Of a stretch of 64,000 nucleotides of DNA, positions 33,006 through 44,329 are shown piece after piece. The stretch is from positions 248,001-312,000 of the forward strand of contig JAJJXM010000059.1 of assembly GCA_024516155.1 (NCBI GenBank). The letters run 5' to 3'. Within the stretch, counting starts at the first letter, position 1, and each line of letters opens with the position of its first letter. A program made the translations under genes and the position numbers. This stretch comes from Pyronema omphalodes (Eukaryota; Ascomycota; Pezizomycetes; Pezizales; Pyronemataceae). Below the pieces are notes generated by a model. It saw nothing but the letters and a program-made list of their open reading frames with translations. It was not told the origin of the DNA and did not search any database.

Positions 33006-36000
33006 TTACAGGTGTTCTTCATCGGGTCAGTTAACGTACCCCAATCTGCCATTGTGAATCTGTGTTCTGGTGAGTGTCTCTCCGCTACAGGGGTACTTAA
33101 CTGTGTGTGTGCCCATTCCGCAGTTGCGAGCTTCGTTTCAGAGATAATAGTGGTCAGGGCTTGAATTCCGTGTGGCGTGTGGAGGATCATCTTGAGTTGT
33201 AGTTGTCGGTGCCGTGGTAGTTTAAGTTGGTGGCGGAGGTTAATACGGTGGGAAGTAATATGGGGCAGGCCAGGATCAGGTGGCGTGGGGTTTGAGGTGG
33301 GTGGAGGGGGCATGTGCATGAGCGGGAAGGGTATTGTTCGGAGGGGGGGTGTGCCAGGCTGTTGAGAAAGTAACCATGTCCTGTTCGGAGACCCAGTATC
33401 GCCGTGGATATCTTTCGGGGCACTGATGTGTACGCTTCATCAAGGTTCCGCTTGAATGGTGCATCGTATGTCTTTGGGCGGGTGGAGGAGGTGTACCAGG
33501 TGACCCAATCATGGATGTGAGCTTCATGGATACGCGGCGTCGCAGCCATGACAAGGAGATTGTCGAGTTCGGTAGGGGGTTTCTTTCAGTTGCCAATTTT
33601 GCCAGGCGATCTGCTTCTCGTCGTTGCCTGCAATGTCGGTGTGGCCTGGTACCCAGTGAAGGTACACTGTGGAGTTGGTTCGTGTGAGGAGGGTTTGACA
33701 GGTGTGGTGGATGATGCCGGCAGTTTCCCGTCCTGGGCCTGGCGAGAGGTGAGAAGAGCGGATGATGGCTGCCTGGTTATCGGTGAAGATGTGTATCTGG
33801 CGGTTGTGGAGGTGGAGGCGTCGTAGGTGTGTAGCGCAGGAGAGTAGGCTCTCTGAGATGGCTTGTAGTTCAGCGTCAAAGACTTCGTTTGTGTTGGTCA
33901 TGGGAATGAGGGATTGTATTTGTTTGTCGAGGCCGTAGGGGATGAAAAGCTAGCCCCGGTCTGTCGTTGAGTTGGGAGCCATCAGTGTATACCACGATTG
34001 CATTGGGTGTTGTTTTGAGGGAGTGTAGGAGTGCAAGGTGTTCGTAGCTGCGTCCTCCTTTTCGCTCGTGGTGATGGTTGTTGTCAGGGGGGGTGGTTTC
34101 CATATCGAGGGGTCCGGTTGGGCTGTTCTCAACTGTGCTGGTGGGGGATAGCCATGGTCTCATCAGAGTGAGGATGCTTGTGAGACGGGACTGGGGGCGT
34201 GTGACCGTGCCAGTCACAGTCATACTCGTGGGGGACATGATGGCGTTCTCAAAGTGGCCTGGGGTGGGGTAGGAAGAGGGGCAGCGGGAAATACGGGGTG
34301 GGTAGGGGGCAGGGAGAGGAGTCTGAGGGCATATTTTCGTTTCTTGTGGGTGAGTCTGATCTTAACGGGTGGGAGGGCCGCCTCGTTGTGCAGGGCCATG
34401 ATTGGAGTGGATGTGAAGGCGTTAAGGATCTTTCGTAGGGCGGTGTTCTGTTGTCGTTGTAGTTTGGATTCCAGCGTTTTCTGATTTGACCACCATATCT
34501 CTGAACCGAAGTCGGACCTGGACTGGACACATGCACGGTAAAGTGTTCTTGTAGCGGAGGGGGACAGACCAGTTTCATATCGCACAAGGCTTCTTAGGGC
34601 GTTAAAGGACATGGATGCGGCTGTTAGTCTAGTATTTACATGGTGAACAAAGGAAAGTTTTCTATCAAAGTGGATACCAATCCACCGGACCACATCTTTC
34701 TTTCCTCCTTTCTTTCGTGCCTGGTTGGACTATTGTGCCGTTGGGAAGTCTGACGCATGTTTGAGGGGTGGTGTCGTCTTTTGTGATCTGTGGAAATGGA
34801 GAAGTTCTGACTTGGAGTCGTCGAATGCCACTGCGTTGTTGTGGGCCCATTCAAATGCGGTTTCTGCCCTCTCAAGGGCCCTTGAGTTGGATTCTCTAGA
34901 TGTACCCTGTGTGACTAGAGCGACGTCGTCGATGTAGCTGGGTGTCCAGATGCTGGGGTGGATAGATGATAGACTGTCAAAGAGCGGTCGTAGGTATAGG
35001 AGGAACAGGTTGGTGAGGCGGGTGATCCCTGGGATACCGGTTCGGGTAGCTCGTTGTTCGTCGGTGTGTCCGTCGAATGACAAGGCGTGGTTCTGTCCTG
35101 GAGGAAGGAGGCGCACCAAGATACCGTAGGAAGTGGGCATCCCAGAGATGTCATTGTAGCAGGAGGCGTGTGGCGGATACGTTGTCGAATGCGCCTCTGA
35201 CGTCGAGGAAGAGGGCGGAGGTTATGAGTTTGTTTTTGTGGCCAACCTCAATGTCGTGTGTCAGGGCCATTGCTGCATCGATGGCTGATCGCTTGGGTCG
35301 TCCTCCAATTTGATCTCTGTGGAGGATGTGGTGTGTTTCTGCTAGTTGTCCTAGACGTGTCGCCATTAGCTTTTCTAAAATCTTTCCCATGCAGTTTAGC
35401 AGCGCGATCGGGCGATAGGCCTCACAGAGCTGTAGTCAGGTTTGTTTGGCTTCGGTATCACCACTGTAGTAGCCTGTCTCCAGCAGCGTGGTTGATATCC
35501 AACCTGCCAAGGGTTGCGTATAGAAGGTGGAAATCTTCCGGGATGGTGGTGTAGCTTGTCGTAGGCACAGGAATGGGATCCCATCCGGGCCAGGGGCCTT
35601 CTTCGGTGCTGAGGTGAAGATGGCTGATTTGACTTCGGTTTCCGAGAATGTGTTCCATTCGATTGGGGGTTTATTGTTGTGGTGGGGTTGAGGAGGGGCG
35701 TCTGGTGGGGGGGGGAAGAGGGCCTGAAAGGCTTGAACTTTGCCGGCAAGTCTGTGCGGAGAGCATTGGGTTGGTAGTTGTGTCAGTGATTGGTGGGGTG
35801 AGCTGAGCGCGGCGAGGGTTAGTATAGCGGAAGGCAGCCCATATGTCCGCTCCTTTGCTTGAGACAGGTACTCTCTTCCATAGGCTGTCTTTTGCGTCGG
35901 ACTGCCCGGAAGTGGTGGTTACGTTTGCTTTTGAAGTGGGCGTGGTCATCTGGGTTCCTTGTGCGCTTCCAGACCCTTTGAGCCTGGTTCATTTCTTCCT

Positions 36001-36966
36001 AGTGGTTGCGAGATTGTCATCCACCAGCGTTTAGATCTGGGGGAATGTTCGATGGCTGGAGTAGATTGTTCGGCTGCCGTGGCTATGGTTTGTTGAAGGG
36101 AGGCGGCCCATTCGTCCAGGTTATTGGTAGTAGGATTCCCTTGTAGGTGACCACCGGGGTCGAAGGGAAGATGCGAGTCGTGTGAGGATGGCAGCAAATT
36201 CATCCCAGTTGGTCTTTTTCCAGTTCAGTCGTGGTTTGGGTTGGAGAGCTCAACATCTGGGTGTTGCGACTGTATTTGGAACCGGATACCTCATGGTCTG
36301 AACCTGTTGCCGCTCCTCATCGACTGCCCAGTTCTGTACTTCATTCGCCATGGAGGGTGTAGAGAGTGTCAGGTCCAGGACGGAGGATCCCCGGCCATTG
36401 CGGTAGTGGTATGTTGGTGTGTCTGGTGTGTTAGCTAGGTGCCAGCCGGCTTCTTCAATCAGGTATACCAGCTCGTCCGCGCATGTCATCCGTGTGAGAT
36501 GAGAGTTCCACAGTGTATGATGGGCATTCATATCACCTGTCAGGACGCAGCGGTGGGGTAGGGTAAGTGGGGTAAATGAGCGTGGGAGGTGTATTGTTTG
36601 GATTCTTGTTCCCATTCGTTGTAAATGTTCAGTAGGTAAAAGGTGGGGATAAGGGGGGTGTGTATTTCAAGGATCTGGAGATCCGGGTCCGCACAGATGT
36701 CAGGACGTGGAGTAACATGTAGGTGAGGGTTTAGTCTCGAAATGTACGCCATCGTCCTGACAACGTCCGATTGTTTGCTGGGGTATAAGGAGAAGGAAAT
36801 CTGGGTGTGTTGTGGCATATATGGGGTTTCGATATCAGCTTCCTGTATCAGAATGATCTGCGGTCCTGCCAGCAGAGTTCAGAAGGGAGTTAAGGGCTAT
36901 GGTGCTTCTATTAATGTTGTGGGATATTATTCGTAGGGTTGCCGCGGAAGAGTTGTAATTACTCAT
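33006..36966 (-). pseudogene. LINE B1 ORF2: endonuclease / reverse transcriptase / RNase H
   Basis: Starts at ATG 36966-36964, overlapping the ORF1 stop by 8 nt, and would stop at 33008-33006 (TAA) by comparison with B2. The endonuclease begins with ISHNINRS, and GDMNAHH follows near 36530. The reverse transcriptase shows VVIPKPNKPDYSS, RPIAL-like sequence, LFLDVRGAFDNV (motif A, Asp intact), GSPASP and YIDDVALV (catalytic Asp pair intact). RNase H shows VYTDGSQL, AELQAISESLL, FTDNQAAI and HWVPGHTDIAGND. Frames shift several times (about 36860, 36200, 35400, 34240, 33580, 33050), so the copy itself is dead, although catalytic motifs survive. Confidence 0.88.
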
Positions 36967-38736
36967 CGGTGGTCATATTAGTGTCAGAGGGTAGGTCAGA
37001 GGGTTTGTGGGCGGTTTTTGTTCTTTGCCAGACAGTTCTTATGACTTCCAGGCGGGAGGGCATTTGGGGTGGAATGCAGGGTGGGCTGTGTCATCTTGAT
37101 TGGCATCAGTGCAGTTTCTGCATTTAACACTGACATGGGGGCACAGCCGTCCAGTCTTGGTCGGACATTCAGCACATTGATGCAGGTCAGTGGAATGTGG
37201 GCCGGCACAAAGGGCGCAAGTGGGGTGGGAAATGGCGGGGCAGACAGCGTGGTGGTGTCCAAAGTTAAGGCAGCGACGGCATTGGTCGGTGGGGCGGCTG
37301 AGTGATACTCAGTAACCTTCCTCTGCTCATAGCGTACAATAACTTTGGTTCTCTTCAGCCGTTGTGCGTCTTCATTGGTCTTAAGGGCGATCATAACACT
37401 TGATGCTGCCTTGCCAACGCGTTTGTCAGGGTGGGTTATGTATCGGGGGGTTGGGCGAGTTGGATATCATGGTTGCGCTCAATCTCAGATTGGAGAGCTT
37501 GCATGCCATCAGGGTTATCAGGGTAGGAGTCAAGTGGAATGCTGTGTACTGTAAGTTTGAACCACTTTTCGGCAACGCGGGGTGCAAGCAGGGTGTAGTG
37601 GATTGACTGGGCAGCCTCCTGAAGGGTGTTGAGGTGGGCAGTAACTTCTTCAGTGGTGGTTTTGGGGGAGAACGTAAGGGTGAGGTTTCCAAGCTGGTTG
37701 CGGCGCACCGTAACTACAGACATGTGGTCAGGGGCATCTGCCTCCCGGAGTGCACGGTTGGTAGCAGTACCGAGGTGGGCATTGACATCATGTGTGAGTT
37801 TTTCTGGGTCTGGGCAGGGGATGGAAACAGTAACAGGGCGGGGGACGGCAGGTTTTGGTGATGGCTTTTTGGGTTGGGAGGGGGTCTTGGACTTCTGGGT
37901 GGCGACAGTCTGGGTAACAGAGCTGAAGAGCTTTCTGGGGATATCTGGTTCTGTCCAGGCAGCAGATCCTTGGGGGACGGGGAAGGGGATAGCGGGGGGG
38001 GCGGCGATATTGTGTTTTGCTAGCGCTTCTTCAGCAGCGAAACAACGGGTCTTCCAGTAGGTGACCAGATCGTCAGTTTGGGCAGTAGGCAGGGGGTCGG
38101 TGTCAGGGGCAGGGTCGGCAGAGTCAGGGATATCATGGGAGGGCAGGAGCTTGCGGAGCATTTCTTCGATCTTGCGTAGTGTTGCTCTATCGCGGTCCAT
38201 GATGCTGAAGGCTTTATTGAGGCGTTGGGTGGTACGGTGGTCGTTGAGGCGTGCAGCATCAGCATGGGCGGTCACTGTGGCCATAACTCGGTCGATTGCT
38301 GTGAGGTCCGATGCTGGTGTGTTGGGGGATTGCTGTTCCATTGCCGAGTGTGCGCAAGGAGGCCTGGATGCCGTGTTCGTAGACGAGAGGAGTTTCAGTT
38401 GAAGTGGTGGTGGACGGTGCAGAGCGTTTTGCCGGAAGGGTTGGGAAGTCTTGGATGTTGCGGACGTGGATTGTGTGTCCAGTTCTGGGTGCAGTTGGGG
38501 CAGCGGTTTGTTGAGGGGTGGGTTGCGGCGGGGTGGAGGGACGCGAGCTGGGGTTGGTGTAGGCGACGCGGTTTCTCCTCACTGACGTCAGTGTCGGTGT
38601 TGAGGTTCATATCGTCAAGTGTGGTTGGTTGGGAGTGCGGCTCTGCGCTAGCGTGTTGGCTCGCGCTAAGGCTCGGCGTGCTGATTTTGTCGGGTGGAAG
38701 GGGTTTTTTGCGGGGGGCAGCAGAGCCTGGGGCCAT
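36959..38736 (-). pseudogene. LINE B1 ORF1: gag-like protein with CCHC knuckles
   Basis: Starts MAPGSAAPRKKPLPP at 38736, with a Pro/Thr-rich N-terminus. A heptad-like region follows (about 38200-38130, IMDRDRATLRKIEEMLRKLL), then a conserved core (VAEKWFKLTVHSIPLDSYPD, about 37570) and CCHC knuckles including CRRCLNFGHHHAVC (about 37270), ending TAA at 36961-36959. Frame breaks lie near 38380 and 37430. The same layout is present in B2 (47393-50518). Confidence 0.87.
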
Positions 38737-39051
38737 GTCGCCGCGGAGGAGTTGGGAGGGGAGATGAGTGAGCGATAGATTTAAAGGGAAGAGAAGAGAA
38801 GACGAGTTCGAGCGAGTGGTTGTTGTTTTGTGGTTGTCGTGGGGTCGCGTTGTGCCTGTGCCGAGGGGCGTCTTCAGGGGCCGTGATTCTCTTTCACCTC
38901 GCTTGCGCGACGAAAAAGAGCGTGCCGGGTCTGTAGAGGCTTCGGGTAGGTAAATCGAGTGCGCTATTCAAGAATCCGCTCGAAAATCTGATGATTTCCG
39001 GGTGGTTGTTGAGATAGCTGGGGGGGGGGGTCGAACTCGGGGTGTGTTGTA

Positions 39052-39064
39052 TATCGAAATACGT
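39052..39064 (+). repeat. Target-site duplication of LINE B1, right copy
   Basis: TATCGAAATACGT; coding resumes in frame directly after it. Confidence 0.92.
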
Positions 39065-39606
39065 CATTTGCAGTATGAAGCATCGGACATTTACAAGGCA
39101 CCGGAACTCAAACAGGCATTACAGGTTGACCGGAATACCATTGAAGAGATCGACATCCATGGGCAGATTGAAGTAAATCCCAGTGCCACCGGCGCACTTG
39201 GGCCATTCCACGATTTTCCAAACCTCCGGAAAATCTCATGTGATGTAATAGCGCTAGTTCAAATCTCACCACAAGGTTGGCCCGCTGGATGCAGTCTCCT
39301 GGAAGTACTGCCTCCAACCTTAGAATTGCTACATCTTACATCTTTGACACAATTTTCTGTACGTCCGCCACTCAACCAATCCATCAAAGATACCCATATC
39401 ATTCCGCCTGGTTACCGGAGCGATCATGGAGACTTCATGAAATCCTCGAGGGTGTCGTGCGGTCGAAGAATACTGGTCCGTTGAAAAAGCTGCGAAGGAT
39501 CATTGTTACAGAAGACCTTTACATATCTAGCGACGACCGCATCGCGAACGAAGGTGGAACAAGAATTGCTGAGATTTGCGAGACACTGGGAATTGAATAC
39601 GACTGA

Positions 39607-40660
39607 GGCGTCACTGACATTCAAAAGCTTTACTAACCGAAAGAAATACGGCTGAAAGATATTCATACATGCTTTCATCATGCAATGGCAAATGGCTTCG
39701 ACATGGTGTCCAAAATTGTCCTTTGCGACTCGACGGATTGTGCAACAGTGTATCTCCTTGTTTGTATTATAAAATTTCCCTTCACCATTTCCTATTTTTA
39801 TTTTTACTGACAATGTCTTTTTTGATGTGGCTCATATTAACTCATTTTCTTTTATCATGATTGACAAGAACGATAGATGCCTGCCTTCAGGCCATACATC
39901 AGCTTGCAGGTGACTACGCGGTCATTTCAGGTACTAAGCTGTGCGGCTATCCCGTAAAATTAGTGAGGCCAATATGATGTAATAAGCAGACAACCTCCTT
40001 GCCGCGCTCTTTGCGCCAAGTGTCCACTGCTTAACCCAGGATTCAGTTATAGTTTTCACACAACTTCCAGCACATTAAAAAGAATATTTCTTAAGCTTTT
40101 GATATGTTGCTATTGTACTGATTGAAATATATTCATACTGAAATGCCGGTTTTTAACCTGCGGTTTCTTGGTTAGGGTTAGATAATCTTCCGTGAAGGCT
40201 GTGTATCATGCCTAGTCCTAGTTTCCGATCAACCATGGACATCGAACGCGATATGGTACACCTGCTTAAAAATCAGTTGCTGACACTTCTGGACTCGGAA
40301 AATCAATGCACTACTTTCTGCAAACCTTGGAATCGCCACGATTACCATCCGTCCCCTCATCGAAGTCGTAGACTAGTCTCGCTATTTATGTCCTTCATTA
40401 TCCGGCTCTTTCAAGTTCCAACAGAGGCCAGGACACAGATGAAGTTGCAGGAAGAGCCACATCAGAAACCTCGACCTGTGATGTAATAATGGTTTGATAC
40501 GGTACACATGTACACCTTAGGTCGTGAGGTGTCTATGAGGACATGGTCACTTGACTATGCGACTTTCGGATGGTAGGATGTTCGTCGAGCGTACGGACGG
40601 AGAGTAGCAGCGCGCATTCTTTGATACTGAGGAGGTGGTAGCTCCAGTGTGACCAACCAA
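39607..40660 (+). repeat. F4 3' flank, inverted duplicate of the F6 flank
   Basis: Reverse-complement match to 63632-62656 and, beyond LINE A copy 2, to 56698-56600. Shared blocks include CATTCAAAAGCTTTACTAAC, ACCATCCGTCCCCTCATCG and TATGTCCTTCATTATCCG. It contains a two-unit telomere-like GGTTAGGGTTAG (40170-40181) and the empty site of LINE A copy 2 (40581-40595). Confidence 0.85.
40208..40486 (+). CDS. Small hypothetical ORF in the F4 3' flank
   Basis: ATG-started, 92 codons (MPSPSFRSTMDIERD .. SENQCTTFCKP .. RRLVSLFMSFIIRLFQ). The inverted copy in the F6 flank (about 63040-62790) has a TAG where this one has CAG and a different C-terminus. The nucleotide match is so high that conservation does not prove coding. 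No known domain. Confidence 0.3.
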   Translation: MPSPSFRSTMDIERDMVHLLKNQLLTLLDSENQCTTFCKPWNRHDYHPSPHRSRRLVSLFMSFIIRLFQVPTEARTQMKLQEEPHQKPRPVM

Positions 40661-40726
40661 AGTAGGGTGGCGGACACATGATATTAATCACAATGGTTTA
40701 TATGTCTACTGGGAGATCAGCTATGG

Positions 40727-41124
40727 TCTTGTGATGATCGTCAGTGGCTGTTGGAGCATCCATCATTCCGTCGATGTCTTCTGCATTGCGGGGAATATGC
40801 ACCTGTATTCCCGGTTCCGACACGGATCGCTAATGAGGTGCAGTATCGATGCAATTTGCGGGCTGCTCAGTGCTGGTGATACAATGGCTAGTGGCATCAA
40901 TGGGGTCACTGGCGCAGGAACACGCTGGCTGGAATGCTGCACCATTGCAAGTAGTGAAAGCAAAAGGTGCTTATTGGATTGGTCAAGCCGACTGTGTGTG
41001 GCGTGGGAAACCTGGCAGCAATGGTTGCGGAGTCTGATACGGATCGTGGTGAAGGAGGTTGTGGAGATGGAGGATGATCACGGTGAAAGGTCAAGACAGC
41101 GGTGGCACCGTCCAATTGTTTCAA
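40727..41124 (-). pseudogene. Relic of the coiled-coil gene in front of F5
   Basis: N-terminal part only of the gene at 21480-20287 (shared HTV.xTNPxSTFC.HYLQWCSI). It has a TAG where the other copy has GAG, a frameshift near 40910, and is cut off at about 40727, where similarity ends. Confidence 0.6.
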
Positions 41125-41729
41125 AAGCGGTTTACGTTTTCTCGTTTTCCTTTAACCGTACAGGGCTGTATACAACCCTCATCAACATTGTATTGCGACA
41201 TTCCAGGGGGCAAATTCAAGCTTCCGCTGTGAACGCAAGACTTTACCGGCGCTGATATAAAGTTGCTATATATTTATCTACACGCCATTTCTCCACCACA
41301 AGCACCTGAAACCATGTTTTTCGAGGCAGAGATATTCTCAATGGATGCAGCTCTTTTATACAATCCCGACTGAATGAATTCCGATATCGATTTAGGAGGA
41401 CCGATGGTGGTCAACGTTTGTGTGTTTTTTTACGTTATTCTTTTGTCCACCATCAGTCTTTCTTGGAACACAATACCCTAGCTGTAGGGAAGTGGCACCA
41501 CGTGGGGATGAAATTGCCCCTCGCGTTTCTTGGAACCAAGATTCACATAGGTCGAGTTCAGTCGTCAACCGGTACACCAGAATCAAAAACTGTGGCGGCC
41601 AATGTTGACCTGGCGCCAAGACATGCCCTTATATAAGGTACTGCTAATGTCTTCCACTCCCACATCTCCATATACCACCTCACGTTGGAGCACCGTCAGC
41701 CGTGAGGACACAACATCAAAAACATTAAG
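41125..41729 (+). promoter_or_regulatory. F5 upstream region, copy of the F3 promoter region
   Basis: Collinear with 21485-22100. The leader motif TGGCGCCAAGACATGCCC is kept (about 41612), but the TATATGAAACC sequence of F3 is changed to TTCTTGGAACC here, so the promoter may be weakened. Confidence 0.55.
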
Positions 41730-41739
41730 ATGTCCAAAC

Positions 41740-41882
41740 GTAAGTGATCCATCGCAATGAAAGCTCTCGAAATACACCGTGCAGCATATATTTCTATACC
41801 TGTCGTCGGAATTTACTTCAGATTCTTGTACTGTTTAGGAAATGTTGAGTATATCTGACATACGGTACATCATTATATATAG
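41740..41882 (+). other. Conserved leader intron of F5 (143 nt)
   Basis: ATGTCCAAAC|GTAAGT at the 5' side, branch-like CTGAC, ATATATAG|TCCGG at the 3' side. Splicing as drawn gives one uninterrupted frame of about 320 codons. Confidence 0.82.
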
Positions 41883-43591
41883 TCCGGAAGAAAGACAAGT
41901 ACGGAGCTGCATCCACCACAGCACAACCCGACACAGATATGCGAGAGCAAGAATCCCAGGAAAAGACTGCTCATCCAGCGATTGTTCCCACCGAGATTGG
42001 GATTGCTCCATCAATCACAAAAGGGAAGTCCGGGGTCTCATTCCATGAGCAACACACTTTTCAAGGGCAGGGTACAAACCCGACTCCGCCACAGGCGAAA
42101 CGCGAAAAGCGGAAAACGAAGGAAGAAGGAAAGCCAAAAACCAGCTCCACCCCGCCAGCGTGCTTATCAACATGCCCAACGGAGGTTCTCCAGTCCATCA
42201 TTGGGTTTTTGAGAGGCACTAAGGCTGCACACCGGCTCGACGATTTACTTAACCTTAGACACGTCAATCGCAGATTCCGTTACCTTCTCCAACCCATTCT
42301 CTACGAGTCAGTTCGGATCCCGGGACAATATACATCTGGTCGGTCAGTTTCGAAAGATGTTCGCAAACTACTGCGTCTGATTGATGTAAATCCGAGCCTC
42401 GCCACCTCCATAAAGGACGTGACCTACTATGAGTTTCCCCCGCTTGAGGTTCAAGAGGTTCAATACAGCATGAAAAAACTGAAACACGATTTTAGAATTT
42501 TGTCAAAGTTTGTTGAAGAAACCGGACTGAAAGACCTGACAGGGAACACGTTGGAATACATTCTACACCCATCAAGACTGCACGAAATGTCAATTTTATA
42601 CGAGAACATGTGTATCCCACTCTTATTGTCAAGACTTACTAATTTACGTATCCTTAAATTCGGAGGCCATGTGGGAGGCGGCTACGCTTTTCTTGACGCC
42701 ATGGGCGAAGAACATATGGCAATACATGCCACTCAGATCTCTGGAGGTGTTGCGCTGGCAAACATGGGATGCTGATCATGCCTATCAGTCCGTTTGGTGG
42801 CCATCACATTATATATCACCAGAACTCCGTTAATAACAAAGGAATGCCACCGAATAATGATTGGAATGTGATTTCCTTTCTCCGTTTCGCGCCGGCCTTG
42901 AAACATCTTACCTTCTCTGAGGATGTGTTCCTTGCTAGAGCGACCCCCGACAGCCTGCCAGTATTGCCATGCTTAACGTCCATAAGCATTGGCAGTGGGC
43001 CTCCGGAAGAGATTCCCAGTGCCTCATGCAACTTCTGATCTGCGCTCCTATTTTGAAGACTCTGGAAACACAGGCTTGTGCAACTTTCAGGGCATCGATA
43101 TTCAAAGAGGCTTTGCGACGAGTGCGGCACACCATCGAAGAGATAGACCTCAATGGTGAATTTCAATGTATTTCAAGGACAGAGGGAGCAATTGGATCAC
43201 TCCACGATTTTGAAAAGCTCAAAAAATTATCAACACATTTGGCATTCCTTTCTCCATCATCACATACGGGCTGGTCCGAAAGTTCCAGTCTGCTAAAACT
43301 GTTGCCACCATCCCTCGAATCGTTTCATATTCGCATGACTGACAAAGACGTTGATCGGTTCAGATCTCAACTAACCGATCCGCAACTCCCATTCCAATTC
43401 CAATGGTTTTCTGATCCGATTGGCAGACTTTACCAGTTGCTCATGAATGTAGCGCTAGCCAAGGAGAGTGGTGAATTGTCAGAACTTCGAAGTATCAGTA
43501 TCGACGACGAATACAGTGGATTATCTCATCTGAGCTCGAAAGAAGGCCGTCGGAGACTTGCTGCAATTTGCGCGACAGTAGGATTGGAATG

Positions 43592-44158
43592 GAGGAGAAG
43601 CAAGAGGTGGGACTGAGCGGTGGGTAAGGTGACTGGAGAGAAGACACGGCCATAATGTACAGGATGAGGTGATGGGTGAGGAACGGTCTTGGAGGTTTAG
43701 TTGTGGGAAAATGTGCAAAATCGGAGTTGAGAGGAGAAGAAAGGGCGAGCAGGCGAGAACGGGAACGGAAAGGAGAATGGATTTAGGATAGACTGAAGAA
43801 CAGGGGGTGGCGAAAAACGGAGAGCGGAGGGGGGAGAATGTCCGGGGGCGAAGGAAAAGATTAGTGTGTAGACACACAGGGGACGCAGGTGGGGAACGGT
43901 GGAGGACACCAGGCACCGGGAAAGATGCTTGCGGAGCGCGCAGGGCTGAAGGACATAAAGACGAGAAGGACATAAAAGGAATATAAAGAACGGAAGGGGG
44001 GGGGGGGGGTACAACTCGGCAACAGCAAGACCGCTCCTGGGCATTCCTGGTAACTGTTGACGTGACACTCAATAATTAGCAATTTACAATAATGAACTAG
44101 CTTACACCATAACCCTACGATTGAATACGTCGTATAATAAAAAAGAAATTCAAAAAAT
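43592..44158 (+). mobile_element. LINE B4, 5'-truncated 3' fragment inside F5
   Basis: Matches the 3' UTR of LINE B2 (55290-55580): GGACACCAGGCACCGGGAA, CGACGAGAAGGAC, TTCC.GGTAACTGT and the end ACCATAACCCTACG with an A-rich tail. ATTGGAATG flanks both sides (43583-43591 and 44159-44167). Only 567 bp are present, as expected from incomplete reverse transcription. Confidence 0.83.
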
Positions 44159-44329
44159 ATTGGAATGAAAAGTGAGTGCCGACGGTGTAACAGACTCTTT
44201 GATTGCCGAACAGGACTTGGTAATTGATTTGGAAGCACTCTCCGCAACGCACGCGAGAATACAGTGGCACATGCACACGCAATATTAGTGGGACAATGAG
44301 TTTGAATTTAATATATCTGGAATGGCCTG

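Larger units (their letters stand above)
32480..39051 (-). mobile_element. LINE B1, full-length Tad-like retrotransposon inside F4
   Basis: A 6572-bp element read right to left, bounded by a perfect 13-bp duplication. The 5' UTR (39051-38737) matches that of LINE B2 (GGAAATC, GATTTTCG). The 3' UTR (33005-32480) starts with an A-tract and ends AACCTTACGGTT, GTGTATGACAAAT and a TAAA repeat tail. It encodes ORF1 and ORF2. B3 (48288-49808) is a very similar 5'-truncated copy sharing this 3' UTR, so this subfamily was active recently. Confidence 0.93.
31150..39606 (+). pseudogene. F-box protein gene F4, split by LINE B1
   Basis: Model: exon 1 ends 31150, intron 31151-31277, exon 2 31278-32479 joined to 39065-39606. 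The A|TG junction start is as in F1. The frame breaks near 31345 (1-base deletion against F1), near 31530 and near 32030. The F-box (about 31575-31700: LLTCPAEVLLLIIGF, LRLVNREFRHLL) and leucine-rich region are clear. LINE B1 sits between ..KTIEIR and HLQYEASD; taking out the element and one TSD copy joins the frame exactly. A further shift lies near 39390, and the C-terminus ends GTRIAEICETLGIEYD at 39606. The frameshifts show the gene was, or has become, non-functional; whether before or after the insertion cannot be told. Confidence 0.87.
41730..44290 (+). pseudogene. F-box protein gene F5 with LINE B4 near its 3' end
   Basis: Model: exon 1 coding 41730-41739 (ATG TCC AAA C), intron 41740-41882, exon 2 from 41883. 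From there a single frame runs through the N-terminus and F-box (LSTCPTEVLQSIIGF, about 42165) to about 42695, the best evidence for this exon structure. A 2-base deletion (about 42695), another (about 42815) and a 1-base deletion (about 43010), each judged against F3, break the leucine-rich part. The C-terminal coding is interrupted at 43592-44158 by a LINE B fragment; similarity to the end of F3 resumes after it (GACTCT, GAACAGGACTTGG) and fades by about 44290. Closest relative is F3. Confidence 0.82.

Noticed and set aside
32740..33010. Internal A/T homopolymer at 32985-33007 as the 3' end of LINE B1
   Set aside because: The target-site duplication and B3 show that the element continues about 500 bp further, to 32480.
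33548..33826. Plus-strand frame at 33548-33826 and its relative at 49442-49739
   Set aside because: Both are antisense of the LINE B RNase H domain; their similarity only reflects that of B1 and B3.
37626..38767. Gly/Val/Ser-rich plus-strand frames opposite LINE B1 ORF1
   Set aside because: Antisense of ORF1; the minus frame has CCHC motifs and a matching copy in B2.
40731..41255. Plus-strand frame of 174 codons at 40731-41255
   Set aside because: Lies over the relic of the minus-strand coiled-coil gene; the equivalent frame in the 21-kb copy is broken elsewhere and has no motif.
43521..44247. Pro/Phe-rich minus-strand frames across 43.5-44.2 kb
   Set aside because: Antisense of the LINE B4 3' UTR fragment and the end of F5.
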